Shown here one piece after another: positions 20,296 through 32,769 of a DNA stretch of 64,000 nt. The stretch is from Albugo candida (taxonomy: Eukaryota; Oomycota; Peronosporomycetes; Albuginales), in NCBI GenBank assembly GCA_040437565.1, contig JBDOQK010000047.1:62001-126000 (forward strand), given 5' to 3'. Position 1 is the first letter of the stretch, and each line of letters starts with the position of its first letter. Below the pieces are notes generated by a model, which was not told where the DNA came from, did not search any database, and worked only from the letters and a program-made list of their open reading frames with translations. The position numbers and the translations under genes were made by a program.

Positions 20296-23200
20296 TCAAA
20301 GTGGAGATCGTACCTTTCCGAAAAGCTCGGCGCTTATCACTCCATCGACACTGATATTCAGTGCATGGAAGCAGTCTTTTGCAATCGATCGAGCCACATC
20401 GTCCACTGTCATTTCTTCCACCAGCACGCTCAACTGTTTATCGTTCGATATGATGTCCAACACGCGAAGCATGGACGCCATATAAGCGCTGAATGTATGC
20501 ATACTCAAGCCATTGTCGGATTTCCATAGCGAGAATCCCGCTTTGACTTTTTTCTCCATCGCTGAAGCCGCAAGAACACTCAATCCACTGCCGAATTCCC
20601 GGAAACTGATCTCATTTGATTGATTGTGATCAAATGCGCGGAATAGTCTTCGAATCGTGTCATCGGCGTTTGTATCGACCGCTTTTTGACTTTCAAACAG
20701 CTTTCCAATCTGCTGAAAGCATTTCTTGAAAGAAGCAAATGTCAATTCCCCGGACGGTGCTTCATCTGAGAAAACTTCCAGCAGATCTTTGACATTGAAC
20801 TGATTCAGCTGTAAGCAGTGTTGTGGTCCCATACTCTTCCCTTGTAACGCATCGACAACCAGATATATCGCATGACTCCAAGGCTTACCTCCCAATGCAG
20901 ATTGCCCGGCTGTCTTGAGTATTTCAACAGCGGGTTGATCGCGAATGAGATCTGGAGATGAATACGTATACCACCTGACAAATTCCTCGAATGTCAGCTT
21001 GCCATCGTGATTCAAATCCGCTTCCGCAAAGCATTGCTCTGCAGTCACAAGCGCTAATTCCGACGGAGAAATACCCAAATTGTCGCGTGTTTCCGGGCTG
21101 GTTTCAAAAAGAATACGAAAGACGCTGGTCAAATAACGCGTCATCTCATCCAAAGCGATCAAACCGTCTTGATTCAGATCGTACAGCGCAAATGCCGCTC
21201 GAATTTTCTCTTCTCGCGAGCCTCCGCAGAGGATCGAAATACCACTACTCAGCTCACAGAAATCCACCACGCCGTTCCCATCGGCGTCAAATGCGTCGAA
21301 TAACCGATCAATGATTCCTTCCAGACGAGTATCCGTATTCCGTTCCTCTCCACGCTGTGTCAGAGATCGAAAGCACTCTGTAAACGCTTCTCGGGTTAAC
21401 GTTCCATCGTTCGGGTCACATCGTTCAGCAAAGACTTCAAACACACTTTCAGGAGCGTGTCGTTCGAGTTGTGTCAATTCGCGTACGAGCTGTAGTGAAA
21501 TAGAGTCTTGTACCATTTCCGAATCGCCTTCCATGGAGCTCGGCTGTGTGTACCAAATGCTAAATTCTTGATACGAAAGCTTTCCGTCTTGATCGGAATC
21601 CGCCTCACGAAACGCTTCTGCAGCCGTAGTGGTGCCGAGGTGTTCGGGAGATACGCCCATTTTCGCTTCCACATTGGGATTCAGTTCGAAGAAAACTTTG
21701 AAGACACACGTGAGGAAGAAACGCATTTCACCCAAAGAAATGAATCCGTCGCTGTTGAGATCGTACAATTCAAACGCCGTCTTGAGCTTTTCCTCGTGTC
21801 CACGTCCACAAAGAAGGGAGACACCACGTTCCAGCTCCGCTTTATCGAGCAGTTGATCCTCGTCACGGTCGAAGAAGGAGAACAAATGATCTGCATGTGC
21901 GCGTACCCTTTTGACTGCTCCTTGAAGCGCGCTGTTCGATGCAAACGCACACAAAGTCTCCGTGAATACTGCTTTACTGACGAGTCCATCTTGTGCGTGG
22001 AAGGATCGTCCAATGTCCTGGCAATCGATTGAGATGAGACGTCCGACTTCGCGGACAAGAAGCCAGTTGGAGCCTTTATTGTCAATGAGACGCTCCATGC
22101 ATCCCGTCCATGTCTGCGCGTACCATACGGAAAAGTCTTGACGATTGAGAACGCCATTCCCATCATCATCGACATCTTCAAATGCTCGCATGGCGCTCTG
22201 TTCAGCCAGCGCGTCGATGGATTCATTTCCTTCTCGAAATCCCAATGGCATCGCGCCGGGTGGAAATGCATCTTTCAGCACATAAAACACCGAAATGAGA
22301 TGTTGGACCATTCCTTCCGGAGAGATAACTCCATCTTCACTGAAATCGAATCGTTCAAAGGCTTTAGCAGCGAGCGCATCAAAACTCCCTCCACAAGCGA
22401 TTCTGAGAGCTTGCCGGTATTCGCTCCATGCAACACAATTGGTATCATCGACGTCAAATAGCGCGAAAAGCTCCACGATCCGGTCGTAGATGAGCTCATT
22501 CGATCCTTCCGTTCCAAACAGAGTCTGGACGCATTTCTCCATATCTGTTCTCTTGAGGCTGTCTTCTTTCGCACAATTCGATGCGTCTTCGAAAAAGCCT
22601 GAGAGCAACGCAGTCGACTTGCCTGATAGCTTTTCTTCATGTTTGTTTGTTTTATCAACGTCCAAGTACCAATTTTCAAAGTCCTCAATGCCCAAACTCG
22701 CGTTGAATTCGACTTGAGCGTCCGAGAAAGCCTGTCTTGCTGTTATACGACCCAAATCTTCCGGAGAGATATCGATCATCCGCTCATCGGAAATGCGATA
22801 AAGTACTTTGTACACAGCGCTGAGGTATCGCGTCAGATTCTCAAGTGAGATGCATCGATTCCCATCATCAAACAACGTGAGCGCCGCATTCATTTTGTCT
22901 TCCCTCGAGCCGCCACAAATGACCGAAATCCCACTGCAAAAGTCTGCAAAATCGATAGACTCCTTTTCCGAATCGAACACATCGAATAACGTGTCGACCA
23001 TTGATTCATAGTCGACTCTTTGATCCTTTCCGAGGTCGTTGAGAGCGTTTAAAAGCGCTGAGCGAGAGAGTTGGCTATCTCTCGCAAAACTCGCTAGAAG
23101 CAGGAACAGATGACCGGGATCATATCGCTCAAAGTCCATCACGTGTTGGATATCGCGGATCGATTTCACCGCTTTGAGTGGCGGTACCATTATGCCCAAT

Positions 23201-26200
23201 TGCTGGGAAGGCGATGTATACCATTGGAGAAAGTTCTCATACGTCAGCTGGCCTTGTTGATCGCGTTTGACCTGAAGGAAGGCTTGTTCGGCTGTGATCA
23301 TCGCCAGCTCTTGCGGTGGAACGCCTGCATCTGTCTTCATGCCCGGTTGGATTTCATAAAGCACACGAAAAATTGAGCTCAAATAACGTGTCATCTCTTC
23401 CATAGATATGAATCCATCGCCGTTAAAGTCGTACAGCCGGAACGTAGCTCTCAATTTCGCATCTTGTGCTCCTTTGCACAGAACGGAGAGACCGCTTGCC
23501 AATTCACTGAAATCGATCGTTCCGTATTCGTCGGAAGCGAAGACATGGAACAATCGCGTGCTGATCATTTTGGCTCGTGCTCGCTGGAGAATCGATGAGG
23601 AGTAAGCCAGTTGAATAAACGTATCCATACACTGATCAAATGATTCTCTCGTGAGACGATTCTCTGCATCGGCGTGCTCTGCAAGTCGCTCGAATACATC
23701 GACAACATCAAAGGTTTGTAAATTTGTCAGCATTCGAACTTCTTCCAAGGAAAATGGCGCCGATAGATTACACAGAAATGTTTCTTTCGGCATAACAAAC
23801 CATTCCTTGAATTCGAGCAAGCTGATTTCCTGGCCAGATTTCTCAGGATCGCTCGTGCTGATTGCATACGCGAGAATGGATGCGAGATCGGTAGCTGACG
23901 TGGCCATACTTTCAAAATGCGTCGGATCCATTGCATTGATCACAAGCAATGCGTTCATGAGATATTCTTCAAAAGTATTTGGTGATATCGTCCCATTTTG
24001 CTGTGAAAAAGCTGTGAAGGCTGCTTGTGCTTGGTCCATTGAGTGCATGAAAGCCGTAAATCCAGCCAAAATGCTTTTGAAATGCACTTTTCCCGATCCA
24101 AAAGTCGAGTAAATGCGATCAACAACGTCTTCGACTTTGATCTGCTCACTCAGCACGTATTCGAATCGCTTTGTGAGCTCTTTGACACATTCGTGCAAGT
24201 TTGTATGCGATAGAAACCCATTTCTTTCCGCTTTGGATACGAGGAGATTGTACATTTGTTGGAAAGAGATATCATTCAGACCCAATGATCGCTCCACATA
24301 TTCCATAGGGATCGCTTTACGCTCCGATGTAGAGGTTGCATCGGGTTTTCGACTAGAAGACTTGAGCATGCTGGCGCGATCACGTTGTAAAGCGATCCAT
24401 TGTGTGAATTCCTCCAAGCTTAGCTTATGATCGCCATTTCTATCGAATTCGCAAAAGCATTCTCTCGTCGTTGCAATTGCAAGTTCTTCAGCCGTATTGC
24501 CCAAATATTGATCAAGTGATGGATCTGCCTTGTACATGACCTTGAAAACCGCAGTGAGGTACGCAATCATCTCATTTTGAGAGATGTATCCATCTTGATC
24601 GCGATCGTATAATGTGAAGAGCGATTGTGAGCGTTGTTCAAGGCTTCCACCACAAAGAATAGAGATTCCTGCAGCGAGTTCTACGACATCGATAATGCCA
24701 TTTTCATCCGTATCGAACAGTTGGAATAGCTCTGTAAGTAGCTGCTGTACGTCTTTCTTCATTGGTCGTATAGTTTCATTTCCTTGACGTGTGTCTTCTT
24801 TGAGTCGGGAAGACACGATCGGGTAGCCAACGCCACAGTTTGATGTCGATAAAAGCTTGTTGAAACACTGGAGAAACACCTGACAATCCATTTGTTGGTC
24901 TTTTGCTGACAGCTTGAAGAATTCCAGGACATCATTCACGTCAAAGTTAGCAAGGTTGAGTTCTTCCTTCATTTCTTGAAGCGCTTTTTCGGATAGGAAG
25001 ACCGATCGCATGAGCTTGTTTTCCGATATTTCGACATGTGCGGGTGTATTCGAATGCTCGATGCCATTTCTATCCATCAATTTGCGATTTGGAAGGAAGA
25101 TTGGGCCCTGCGAAGGTCGAGACATGTACCATTTCTTGATCTCTTTGAAGCTTAGACGTCCATCTTGACTCAATTCTGCAGCTTGGAAAGCCTCGTCAAC
25201 AGTGGCAAGCGCCAGCTCCTCACAGGTTACTTGAAGTACTTCCGCAAGCTCGGGAACCACACCGTAAACCATACGAAAGACAGATGCAAAATACGTTTCC
25301 ATTTCCTCACGTGCAATGAGTCCATCTTGCTGAATGTCAAAGAGCGTGAATACAGCCTGGATCTTCTCATGCTCCGATCCAGAACAAAGCACTGATAAGC
25401 CACTGGCAAGCTCGCAAAAATCAACCATTCCGTCTTGATCTGTATCGTACTCTTTGAAAATACGGTCCAACAACGTCCGAACTTGATCGTTTGGACCGAA
25501 ATCTGTCATTCCCATAAGTTCCACGAATGCTTGATGGAATGCCGCAAGGGATAAGACTCCTTCTTCATTCACTTTGGCAGCAACAACCTCAAACACCTCG
25601 GCTGCTTGACGACTTTGTAGTGTTGTAAGTGCTGCCAAGCGATTGATCGAAGATGCAACGAATTGTTCGTGATCATCAGAAGCCTTTGTCTGATCGAATT
25701 CGACCGCATAATCGGCGCGTTTTGGTTCAGCAACATGCTCAGTGGTATTCTGATGGTCACGAGACGGTGAATGTGGAGGCATAAATGATTGATTGACATT
25801 GTTTATGAACCACTGCTGAAATTCAGGGAAAGAAAGCCTTTGATTCCGCTTGCCGAATCGCTCAAACGCATCATTTGCCATGTGATAAGCTGTTGTTTCC
25901 GGATCGAATGCGCACTTCCACACACTTGCAGCTGATGTAGCAAGTGCTTGTTGAGCGATCTCAAATACAAAAGTGAGGTGGCTCCGCATGTCTTCCTGTG
26001 TGATATATCCGTCTCCATCGACGTCCATCAGTTGGAAAGCGGCATGAGCTCTCCCACCACTGCAAAGACTGTTTAGAGCAGCACGCAATTCCGTGAAATT
26101 CACATAGTTATTGCCCTGTTGATCGATCTGATCGAAAATCGTGTCGATTTCTAGAGCGATCCGATTGGTAAAGCTCCTCTTCTGTGTTGCAAAAAAACGC

Positions 26201-27428
26201 TGGAAACCGTTCTTAAAGTCTTCTTTAGTCACCACGCGCGTTGGTTGTTCTCCCCAGGCCTCTGCATCGTTGAGTATCTCACTATCTGTTGAATGGTATC
26301 GAGAAAACAATTCCATCATTTCGTCAATATGCGCGCTGTCAAGGTCGAGTTCTTCGGGTAGTTCCTCAGCCACGGGATTTTGCTGCACGTTGTACATCCT
26401 ATCAGCGACAACTTTGGCCGGATTAAAGTTGATGTACCACTATTTCAACAGAGATGAGTCAGGATCCTTGCATAGAAGCCTGGAAGTCGTACCTTTTGAA
26501 AGTTTTGGAATGATATTTTGCCTGTAACAAAGCAGTGATTCCGTTGGAAGCATTCTTCTGCAGTAAAACGTCCAAGCTCGGTCGAGGTCATTCTAATATA
26601 GAAGCAGTCAATTCACGCCCCGCCGAATTCCGTCAATCAATACCTGATATTTTCCAAGTGTAGCGGTGAAATAATGTCAGTAATATCGATCGTGGACGTG
26701 ATCAAATGGCTCAATTCGTCCATTGTGAGACCACCTTTCTGCATTGTATCGTACACATCGAATAAAACTCTGATTTTCTCGTCCCGATCGCCACCGGTAA
26801 ACACTGAGAGACCCGTTAAAAGCGCTTTTAAATCCACTTTCCCAGTTCCTTGTCGATCAAACATTTCAAAAATGCGATAAAACATCTCCCGAATCACTGA
26901 ATCGTATCGTCCTGATTCTGATAAAAGTTTATCCACTGAACGTTCAAAGGTTTGGAGATCTATTGCAGCTCCTGTGCAAGCTTGGCACATTACGTTTGCA
27001 ATCAGACCCAGATCAAAATCAGATAGATCCACATCTTTCCAGTCAAGAATATGCGTCTTTTCCTCCATTGTTTGCGACTCCAGCATGGTAGCATTCTCCG
27101 CGAGAAGAACTTTCATCCATGGAGCTGTAGTCGAAGTATTTGCGGCTCCAAAGCGCTGCGGGGAAGCAGATACCACGGATAATGGGAATATGATGCGAGT
27201 TTTTTCATCGCGGAGAGCACACGGAGCCTGCTGGTCGCTCAAATCGAAGATTGCTGTGATACATTCTTGTAATTCTTCAACACTTATTCCTGGGTACACA
27301 TAAAGCTTCTTTTTGCAATGTTTATGCTCTAAATAGAGGGCAGTAATGTCATGTTCTTTTGCTACATGTCATGTGATAAGCATTGGATATTGTGATGTTA
27401 TCAATTGATACGCACCGATGAGCGCCAT
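20296..27428 (-). CDS. giant calaxin-like EF-hand array with ubiquitin-like N-terminus
   Basis: Four exons: 27428-27416, 27361-26644, 26592-26493 and 26439-20296. All introns are GT..AG of 51-54 bp, and the exon sum is exactly 2325 codons (2324 aa). The first about 75 residues (LYLEHKHCKKKLYVYPGISV..) look like a ubiquitin-like beta-grasp. Then about eleven modules of 170-245 residues follow. Each has a helical lead, three recognisable EF-hands and a closing F/W-W-Y motif. The second EF-hand loops lie near genome positions 26.85, 26.10, 25.43, 24.70, 24.08, 23.52, 22.96, 22.45, 21.85, 21.27 and 20.62 kb. A module reads AFDADGNGVVDFCELSSGIS, then YDLNQDGLIALDE, then DLNHDGKLTFEEF, close to calaxin (EFCAB1), the Ca-sensor of outer-arm dynein. 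Modules 3, 4, 9 and 10 (by position) keep near-perfect loops; others are degenerate. A Ca-responsive scaffold is likely; its site is unknown. Confidence 0.9.
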
Positions 27429-28606
27429 TTTGGATACGCCCGTAATCAAGAATTGCTAGCGCGTTGAATTGAAGATGTTACGGTAGGTGCACCTTTATAA
27501 GCATGAGTATCCCCACCGGCCTGATTAAAAGGCCCTATTATATTATAATTGAGCATTATAACTTATAGCAAATTGCGTGATGTGTAGTGTGTATTCGACT
27601 GAAGGATTTGATGGTCTGAATGAGCTGGAATGTGACACAAACAGCTTCCATCATCGCCGGTAAAGGTGGATTGTTATCGCAAGACAGCTGAGTTGTATCT
27701 TATTGACAAGAAATATGGTCAATGTGAGGTCTGAGGTCTGAGGTCTCAGTTGATGCATAATGATTTGATGAGCTTTCTCTGTGTGTGATTTCGAAGCCTA
27801 TAACATTGGGATAGCCAGTAGTTCTGTTCACGTATTGCATTGAAAGATAAGCTAAACAAGTCGAATGAGTACATCTAATCGAAATGGCACACAGACGAAC
27901 AACTGCGCACGAGACAATCCAATGGTAGCGACACTGACGATATTGATTGTACATTTATTCACCCCATTGGAGGTCTTATAAACGTTGTTAACACCATTCA
28001 GGTCGTCTAGCATTATATTACGATCACGAGCTTAGCCGCGTTTCTAGCCTTTCTCGTAGTAATCTTATCCGTCTATCTTTTGTGTGCATTTCTTTGCTTC
28101 TCAGTTGTGTTTGTAGCAATCATCTTGAGTTTTCTCCTTTCGTATATCTGCTATCACTTTTTTGGAGTAGCGATGACTTTACTAGACTCTTAATGGCTCA
28201 TCAGCAATATACGCGTGTTTGAATTAGTAGATACACGCAACTCGATACCCGTGCAGCTCCGATATCGCTGTTCTTTTGGTCTGCTTCAGATCTTACTCCA
28301 AATAGCGCTCAATACAATTGCGTGTCGATTTAAAAAAGCATCACCAGAAATTGGTCAGAAATCGAACTTCAATTCGAAAGACTTTAAAATGTGATAGTAT
28401 CATCAAAATTACGACTCATAACTGACTGCTTCTCTGATACTATTTGCATTCAAACTCTGCCTCCATCACATCGGCCTCACTGAAAACTTGATACTTGGTA
28501 TACCAGCCATGTCGATAAAAGTAGTGGAAATAACAATTCCCTATATATTTGATTGTAATTAGGCATTCGTTAGTGCATTTTTTCGATCCACCAGATAGGG
28601 CGTTAT
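27429..28606. other. long intergenic region
   Basis: About 1.2 kb between the start of the EF-hand gene and the end of the sestrin gene. It is AT-rich with no convincing frame; one 84-codon frame on the minus strand has no coding look. A short tandem (about three units of GGTCTGA at 27725-27748) is the only repeat seen. No tRNA or other RNA gene is recognised. Confidence 0.5.
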
Positions 28607-30421
28607 TTAGCGCATGTGCTGCATCACCGCACGTAAACCATACAATAAATTTGCTTGCTTCCGAGCTTCAGCGACAATGAGCGTCACATGCATTTTCTCT
28701 GATGAATCTAATGTGCGGTCGAAATGCTCAAAATCTCGCTTGGATACTTTCCACGGAGTGCAAGCAACTTTCTTGATAAAAAATTTGGTGGGGCGATTCA
28801 AATAATAATTGATCTGACGATAATTATAGTCGTCGTGACAGATCCCAAAGATGCGATGCACGTAGTACCAAATAGCCATTCGATACGGACAGGTGTCGAT
28901 ATTTCTAATCGGATCGCCTCCGATATAATCATACGTAAGCTTCCTCGTAATATTGAACATATCCTCGAGAATCTGCCCTGCTTCACCGGGAAAGTACCGT
29001 CGTACCAAAGAGAAGCAATGCTCATCCCAGCTAAAATCTTCGGTATGCAGTACATCATACGCTTGTGATCGAACGTCAAAATCAGTATACTGACAGACCA
29101 CACTGCCACAAAATCGCCATAATGTATCACATCGACGACGTTTCATATTACTCGTCCAGTCCAACTCACCATTCTCATCGATGATCCCGAAATTGTCATC
29201 CAAAACATCATCCACAACCGCGTCATAATTCTCTTCTTCTTTGCAAGCTGAATCCAATTCATGCATACCATTCTCAAGTCGTCTTAGCAGTAATAAATCA
29301 TCTCTTTCCATTGCAGCGATATCCAGTTCGGAACTATCTAGACTGCTGCTGGTCGAATTGCTCCTCCTTTCTGTTCCCCGCAAATCTTTCTGATCACTCG
29401 ATTGGACACGTTGGACTGGGTACGCTGGATCCGAATCATTCTCCAAGACTTCATTATACTCGATAAATACTGCCAGATCCTCTTCTTCAGCACATCCAAC
29501 ACCAAGTGCGACACAGCACATTGAATTGTATATACTGAAAACGATGATAGCATGAACCAACTCGGAAACGGACCATGAGTCTTCTCTCTCAGACGACAAT
29601 AAGTCGGCAATATGGTGTGGTTCTATGAGCCACGGACGATGAGCAAGTAACGATCCAAGTTCATGAAACTGGAATAGCTTTTCGGGTATGAAGTCAATAC
29701 CACGGATCCATTCTGGGTCGCCTCTGTTTACGATGAATTGAAACTCTTGAATCTCAGCAAAGTAATTGCATCGAGATTCCGCACTGGCCATAAGAGCAAT
29801 ATAACATCGCCATTGTAGTGGTAGTGTTCCATCTCGTATCATCGTGCTGTCCAGACACGAGTGGAAACACTTTAAATATTCTCGATGAGATGCCAACAAC
29901 TGGTTAAAGTGGTCAATTCGTCCAGTGCGCAGGAAAACAGTTTGAAAGATTTTGATCAACTGTTGATCCTCGCTTGATTTCCACGCATCAAGATCTTGAT
30001 TGTTGATGAAGTAAGAGATACGAGGGGTTGCGTGTAAATTCTGAAATTGTTCTGGCCATCTGGCTTGAATTGTACTGACTATAGACACAAAAGCCTCTTG
30101 AATGGTGGGAAACGGTGCTTCTCGTGCCAGCCGCATCATGGACGGATAATAGTCCAATAGGAATTCGAGCTGATTCTGTTCAATGAACTCTTGCACTTCG
30201 CTGACAAGTTCAAGCGTCATTTTACTCTGCAAATTTGTATCGGCAACAAGTAAACGCTGAAAGAATGCATGTTCTTTGAGACCAACTACTCGAGCGCGAA
30301 TTGCGATTGAGTCCGATTCTAAGTCGACATATTGTGTTTGAGAATAGCATTTTTTGTACACATTAGCTGCCATATTCTCCAAGAATGTCAGGAAAGTTCC
30401 AGATGGAATTTTTTTCGTCAA
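28607..30421 (-). CDS. sestrin (AhpD-like stress and leucine-sensing family)
   Basis: One long exon of about 604 codons. The codon at 30421 is TTG and the frame stays open upstream to about 30480, so a 5' exon is probable and the N-terminus is incomplete. The N-terminal AhpD-like half has the family block GDPEWIRGIDFIPEKLFQFH followed by LLAHRPWLIEPHHI. The C-terminal half has SWDEHCFSLVRRYFPG and AIWYYVHRIFGICHDDYNY, ending EARKQANLLYGLRAV, as in animal sestrins. An acidic low-complexity insert lies between them. Sestrins reduce hydroperoxides and restrain TORC1 through GATOR2. The Cys and Tyr of the oxidoreductase site are present (SRCNYFAEIQ, near 29770), but the expected His is Gln. The Arg and Trp of the leucine pocket seem to be kept. 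Confidence 0.88.
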   Translation of the reverse strand: MTKKIPSGTFLTFLENMAANVYKKCYSQTQYVDLESDSIAIRARVVGLKEHAFFQRLLVADTNLQSKMTLELVSEVQEFIEQNQLEFLLDYYPSMMRLAREAPFPTIQEAFVSIVSTIQARWPEQFQNLHATPRISYFINNQDLDAWKSSEDQQLIKIFQTVFLRTGRIDHFNQLLASHREYLKCFHSCLDSTMIRDGTLPLQWRCYIALMASAESRCNYFAEIQEFQFIVNRGDPEWIRGIDFIPEKLFQFHELGSLLAHRPWLIEPHHIADLLSSEREDSWSVSELVHAIIVFSIYNSMCCVALGVGCAEEEDLAVFIEYNEVLENDSDPAYPVQRVQSSDQKDLRGTERRSNSTSSSLDSSELDIAAMERDDLLLLRRLENGMHELDSACKEEENYDAVVDDVLDDNFGIIDENGELDWTSNMKRRRCDTLWRFCGSVVCQYTDFDVRSQAYDVLHTEDFSWDEHCFSLVRRYFPGEAGQILEDMFNITRKLTYDYIGGDPIRNIDTCPYRMAIWYYVHRIFGICHDDYNYRQINYYLNRPTKFFIKKVACTPWKVSKRDFEHFDRTLDSSEKMHVTLIVAEARKQANLLYGLRAVMQHMR

Positions 30422-31337
30422 TGTAAAGAGTTGGTCTGATCGTCCGTCAAAAACCGGCTCTCGATAGTGATTGACTTGGATGTTGTTAAAAGAATATTGA
30501 AATCAAATAGAAACAACCTATTCGATATTTTAAGTTTGTGTGAATCGAACTTCAACTGCGGCGGTCTTTTTCTTTTCTGTTGTCGCGGGAAAATGTGATC
30601 GGAATTTTACCTGTGCTGACTTTCTGTTATGAAATAGCTTTCTGTAATTACTATTATACTGTTCACGTGATTCGCCTCACTTTATACACGTTCCAACAAG
30701 AGAAAGGAGCTATCAATCACACACTATACTCTCTGCCAAACGTGAGAAATATGAGAAGGTAGAAGGAGCAAAAGAATCATCGCGTACATACAAACGCGCG
30801 TGTTCAAAATTACTCAGGTTTGTCTCACAATACGGAACAAGGGCAGGCTACTATAACTTTCTGGAAGACTGCAAGTCGGAACAATGAGAATCTCTGCACC
30901 GGTAAAGCGATTTTAAATTTTCTTAAGCCCTATTCGGTGGAAGTGACGAGATATAGAAGCTGCTTTGTTACTTTTCGACACTCTCTTTGAGACAGCCGAT
31001 ATAAAAAACGCCGTCTATTCATACCCATCAACTGTAATCCACTTCAAGTTTCCACATTATGAAACTTGAATAGTACAGACCCATTATAACTGGTACATTG
31101 ATGGCCTATCCGATGATTTGAAGAGTGCAGGGAAGCGCGAACAAAAATGCGTGTCAAATTAATATCCTGCAACAATTGCTTCGGCTACATGAGACAGAAA
31201 CCCGATATTATAATATTATTGATTTGCCATATTGCATCCTATAATCAGATAATTCTCACATCTAATATTTTCCACATGTTCGCTTCGCGACGCTCTTATT
31301 CGCGCTCTCCCTGCTCTTTCTCCCAAATTCCTACCGA
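30422..31337. other. intergenic, may hold a 5' exon of the sestrin gene
   Basis: About 900 bp. The sestrin frame continues without a stop to about 30480, after which I cannot place the upstream exon. The rest is AT-rich; short plus-strand frames of about 60 codons show no recognisable product. Confidence 0.4.
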
Positions 31338-32553
31338 TCAGTTTTCGATCTTCCCATCACACTCGAATGCAGTTGCTACAATGTTCTTCTCTACCTTTGG
31401 TTCCATGTTCTGGGTGTGCTCTCCCGGGTCAGTTGCGTCGAGAGCATCTGTTTCGTATAGTATGTCTTCCACTTCAATGTGGGCGATGGTCTCCTCCTTG
31501 ATTCCGTGAATGCGTCCTACTTCTTCCATATCTCTTTCACACTCCTCCTTAACTTCATAGGCATCTGAATTTGGCAGATTGTAAAATCCATACACGATAA
31601 GAACCAGAAGAGCTTCGAAAAATGCGATATTTAGTATGAACAAAAATGCGGTGGCAATCGACCAATTATACATCAAGTACGGAATCCCAGTCAATTGCGC
31701 AATGATTGTCAGCTTTGCTGAATAAATTTGGATCTCTGGATGATTCAATACAATCTTGACATTCGTCAGTGGACTCTTTTTATTTTCTTCATATCCAATC
31801 ATTACTGGCACCCAGATACGCTGAGTAGGTTCAGATAGCGATAAAAGATGCGGGAAGAACCAGACACCGCGTCGTACGAGACGTATAAGTGAATTCGTTT
31901 CGCGGACAATCACAGGTCGTGCACTCGATGCCAACGTCATTTTCCCACCTGCTGTTTGTACATGTGTGTATATCATAAACATACCTATTTTATAGTTTAC
32001 AGATGATTCGGGAACATTCAGCTCAACAAATAAGTCGTATTTTACACCAGCGACGAGAAGACCTTTTTTTCTCGCGTCAACCTCAGTATGCGACTTCCAA
32101 TGCCTGTGCGGTTCCAAAAGATCCAACTTAGCTGTTGGCAGCGTAAGATTTAATTTCCGATCGTAGTCACGCACGAGGTGAGCATGATTTCCGTAGTCAA
32201 AGTAGATTTCCTGATCGTGACATCTCGTCGGCATTATCAAGTGATACATTAACGCATAAATTAGTGCTGCAGATGCAAATAATAGCCCAAGAGCAGTGCA
32301 AAACTGACTCAACGTGAGTCGTACTGATGTATAAGTAGCATATATTCTGACTTACTTGCAATATTCGCCCAAGCCATAATAATCCGACATGCAAGTAATG
32401 TCTTGCTTCTCGCTGAAAATCGATCCTCTCCAATTGCTTTTCTTCACCAGACACTGGTCGACTCAAGAAGACACTGAACGGTAGGAAAGAAGTCAATGTA
32501 GTCCACGACACCCACTGCATCCTCGTCCCACTCGGCCCGTGTGTACTACACAT
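31338..32553 (-). CDS. seipin homologue (lipid droplet assembly)
   Basis: Two exons: 32553-32356 and 32303-31338, joined by a 52-bp intron (CAA|GTAAGT..GTCAG|TTT), giving 387 aa. A first membrane helix spans the splice site (HVGLLWLGRILQ-FCTALGLL). A lumenal beta-sandwich follows with the seipin hallmark VAGVKYDLFVELNVPESSVN and GMFMIYTHVQ. A second membrane helix (TAFLFILNIAFFEALLVLIV) comes at about residues 290-312, then an acidic cytosolic tail. Seipin sits at ER-lipid droplet contacts and controls droplet growth. Length and topology are normal for the family. The 117-residue N-terminus before the lumenal domain includes an extra hydrophobic stretch near residue 20. Confidence 0.85.
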
Positions 32554-32769
32554 GTCACCTGCGAAGAGCTGATATAAGGTCTCGCAAGAAGCTCTGCAGC
32601 TTGAGCCAAAGACATAATATGCTATAAAATTACCTTCTGATTATAGCATAAGCGCCTTCAGACCGTAGAAAATGTATGTAAATTGTCTAGAATTTGGCGT
32701 TCACATTCGCAACGTCTTAATGGTATTGACAACAGCCTTATCAGCCTTGTCTCCATTTGACAACGCTCA

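Noticed and set aside
27700-27954. 84-codon minus-strand frame upstream of the EF-hand gene
   Set aside because: Composition is not protein-like, no start context or exon partner is seen, and it includes a small tandem repeat.
27955-28606. tRNA or structured RNA in the 1.2-kb intergenic region
   Set aside because: No cloverleaf with a T-loop (GTTCRANNC) and matching acceptor stem could be found by eye.
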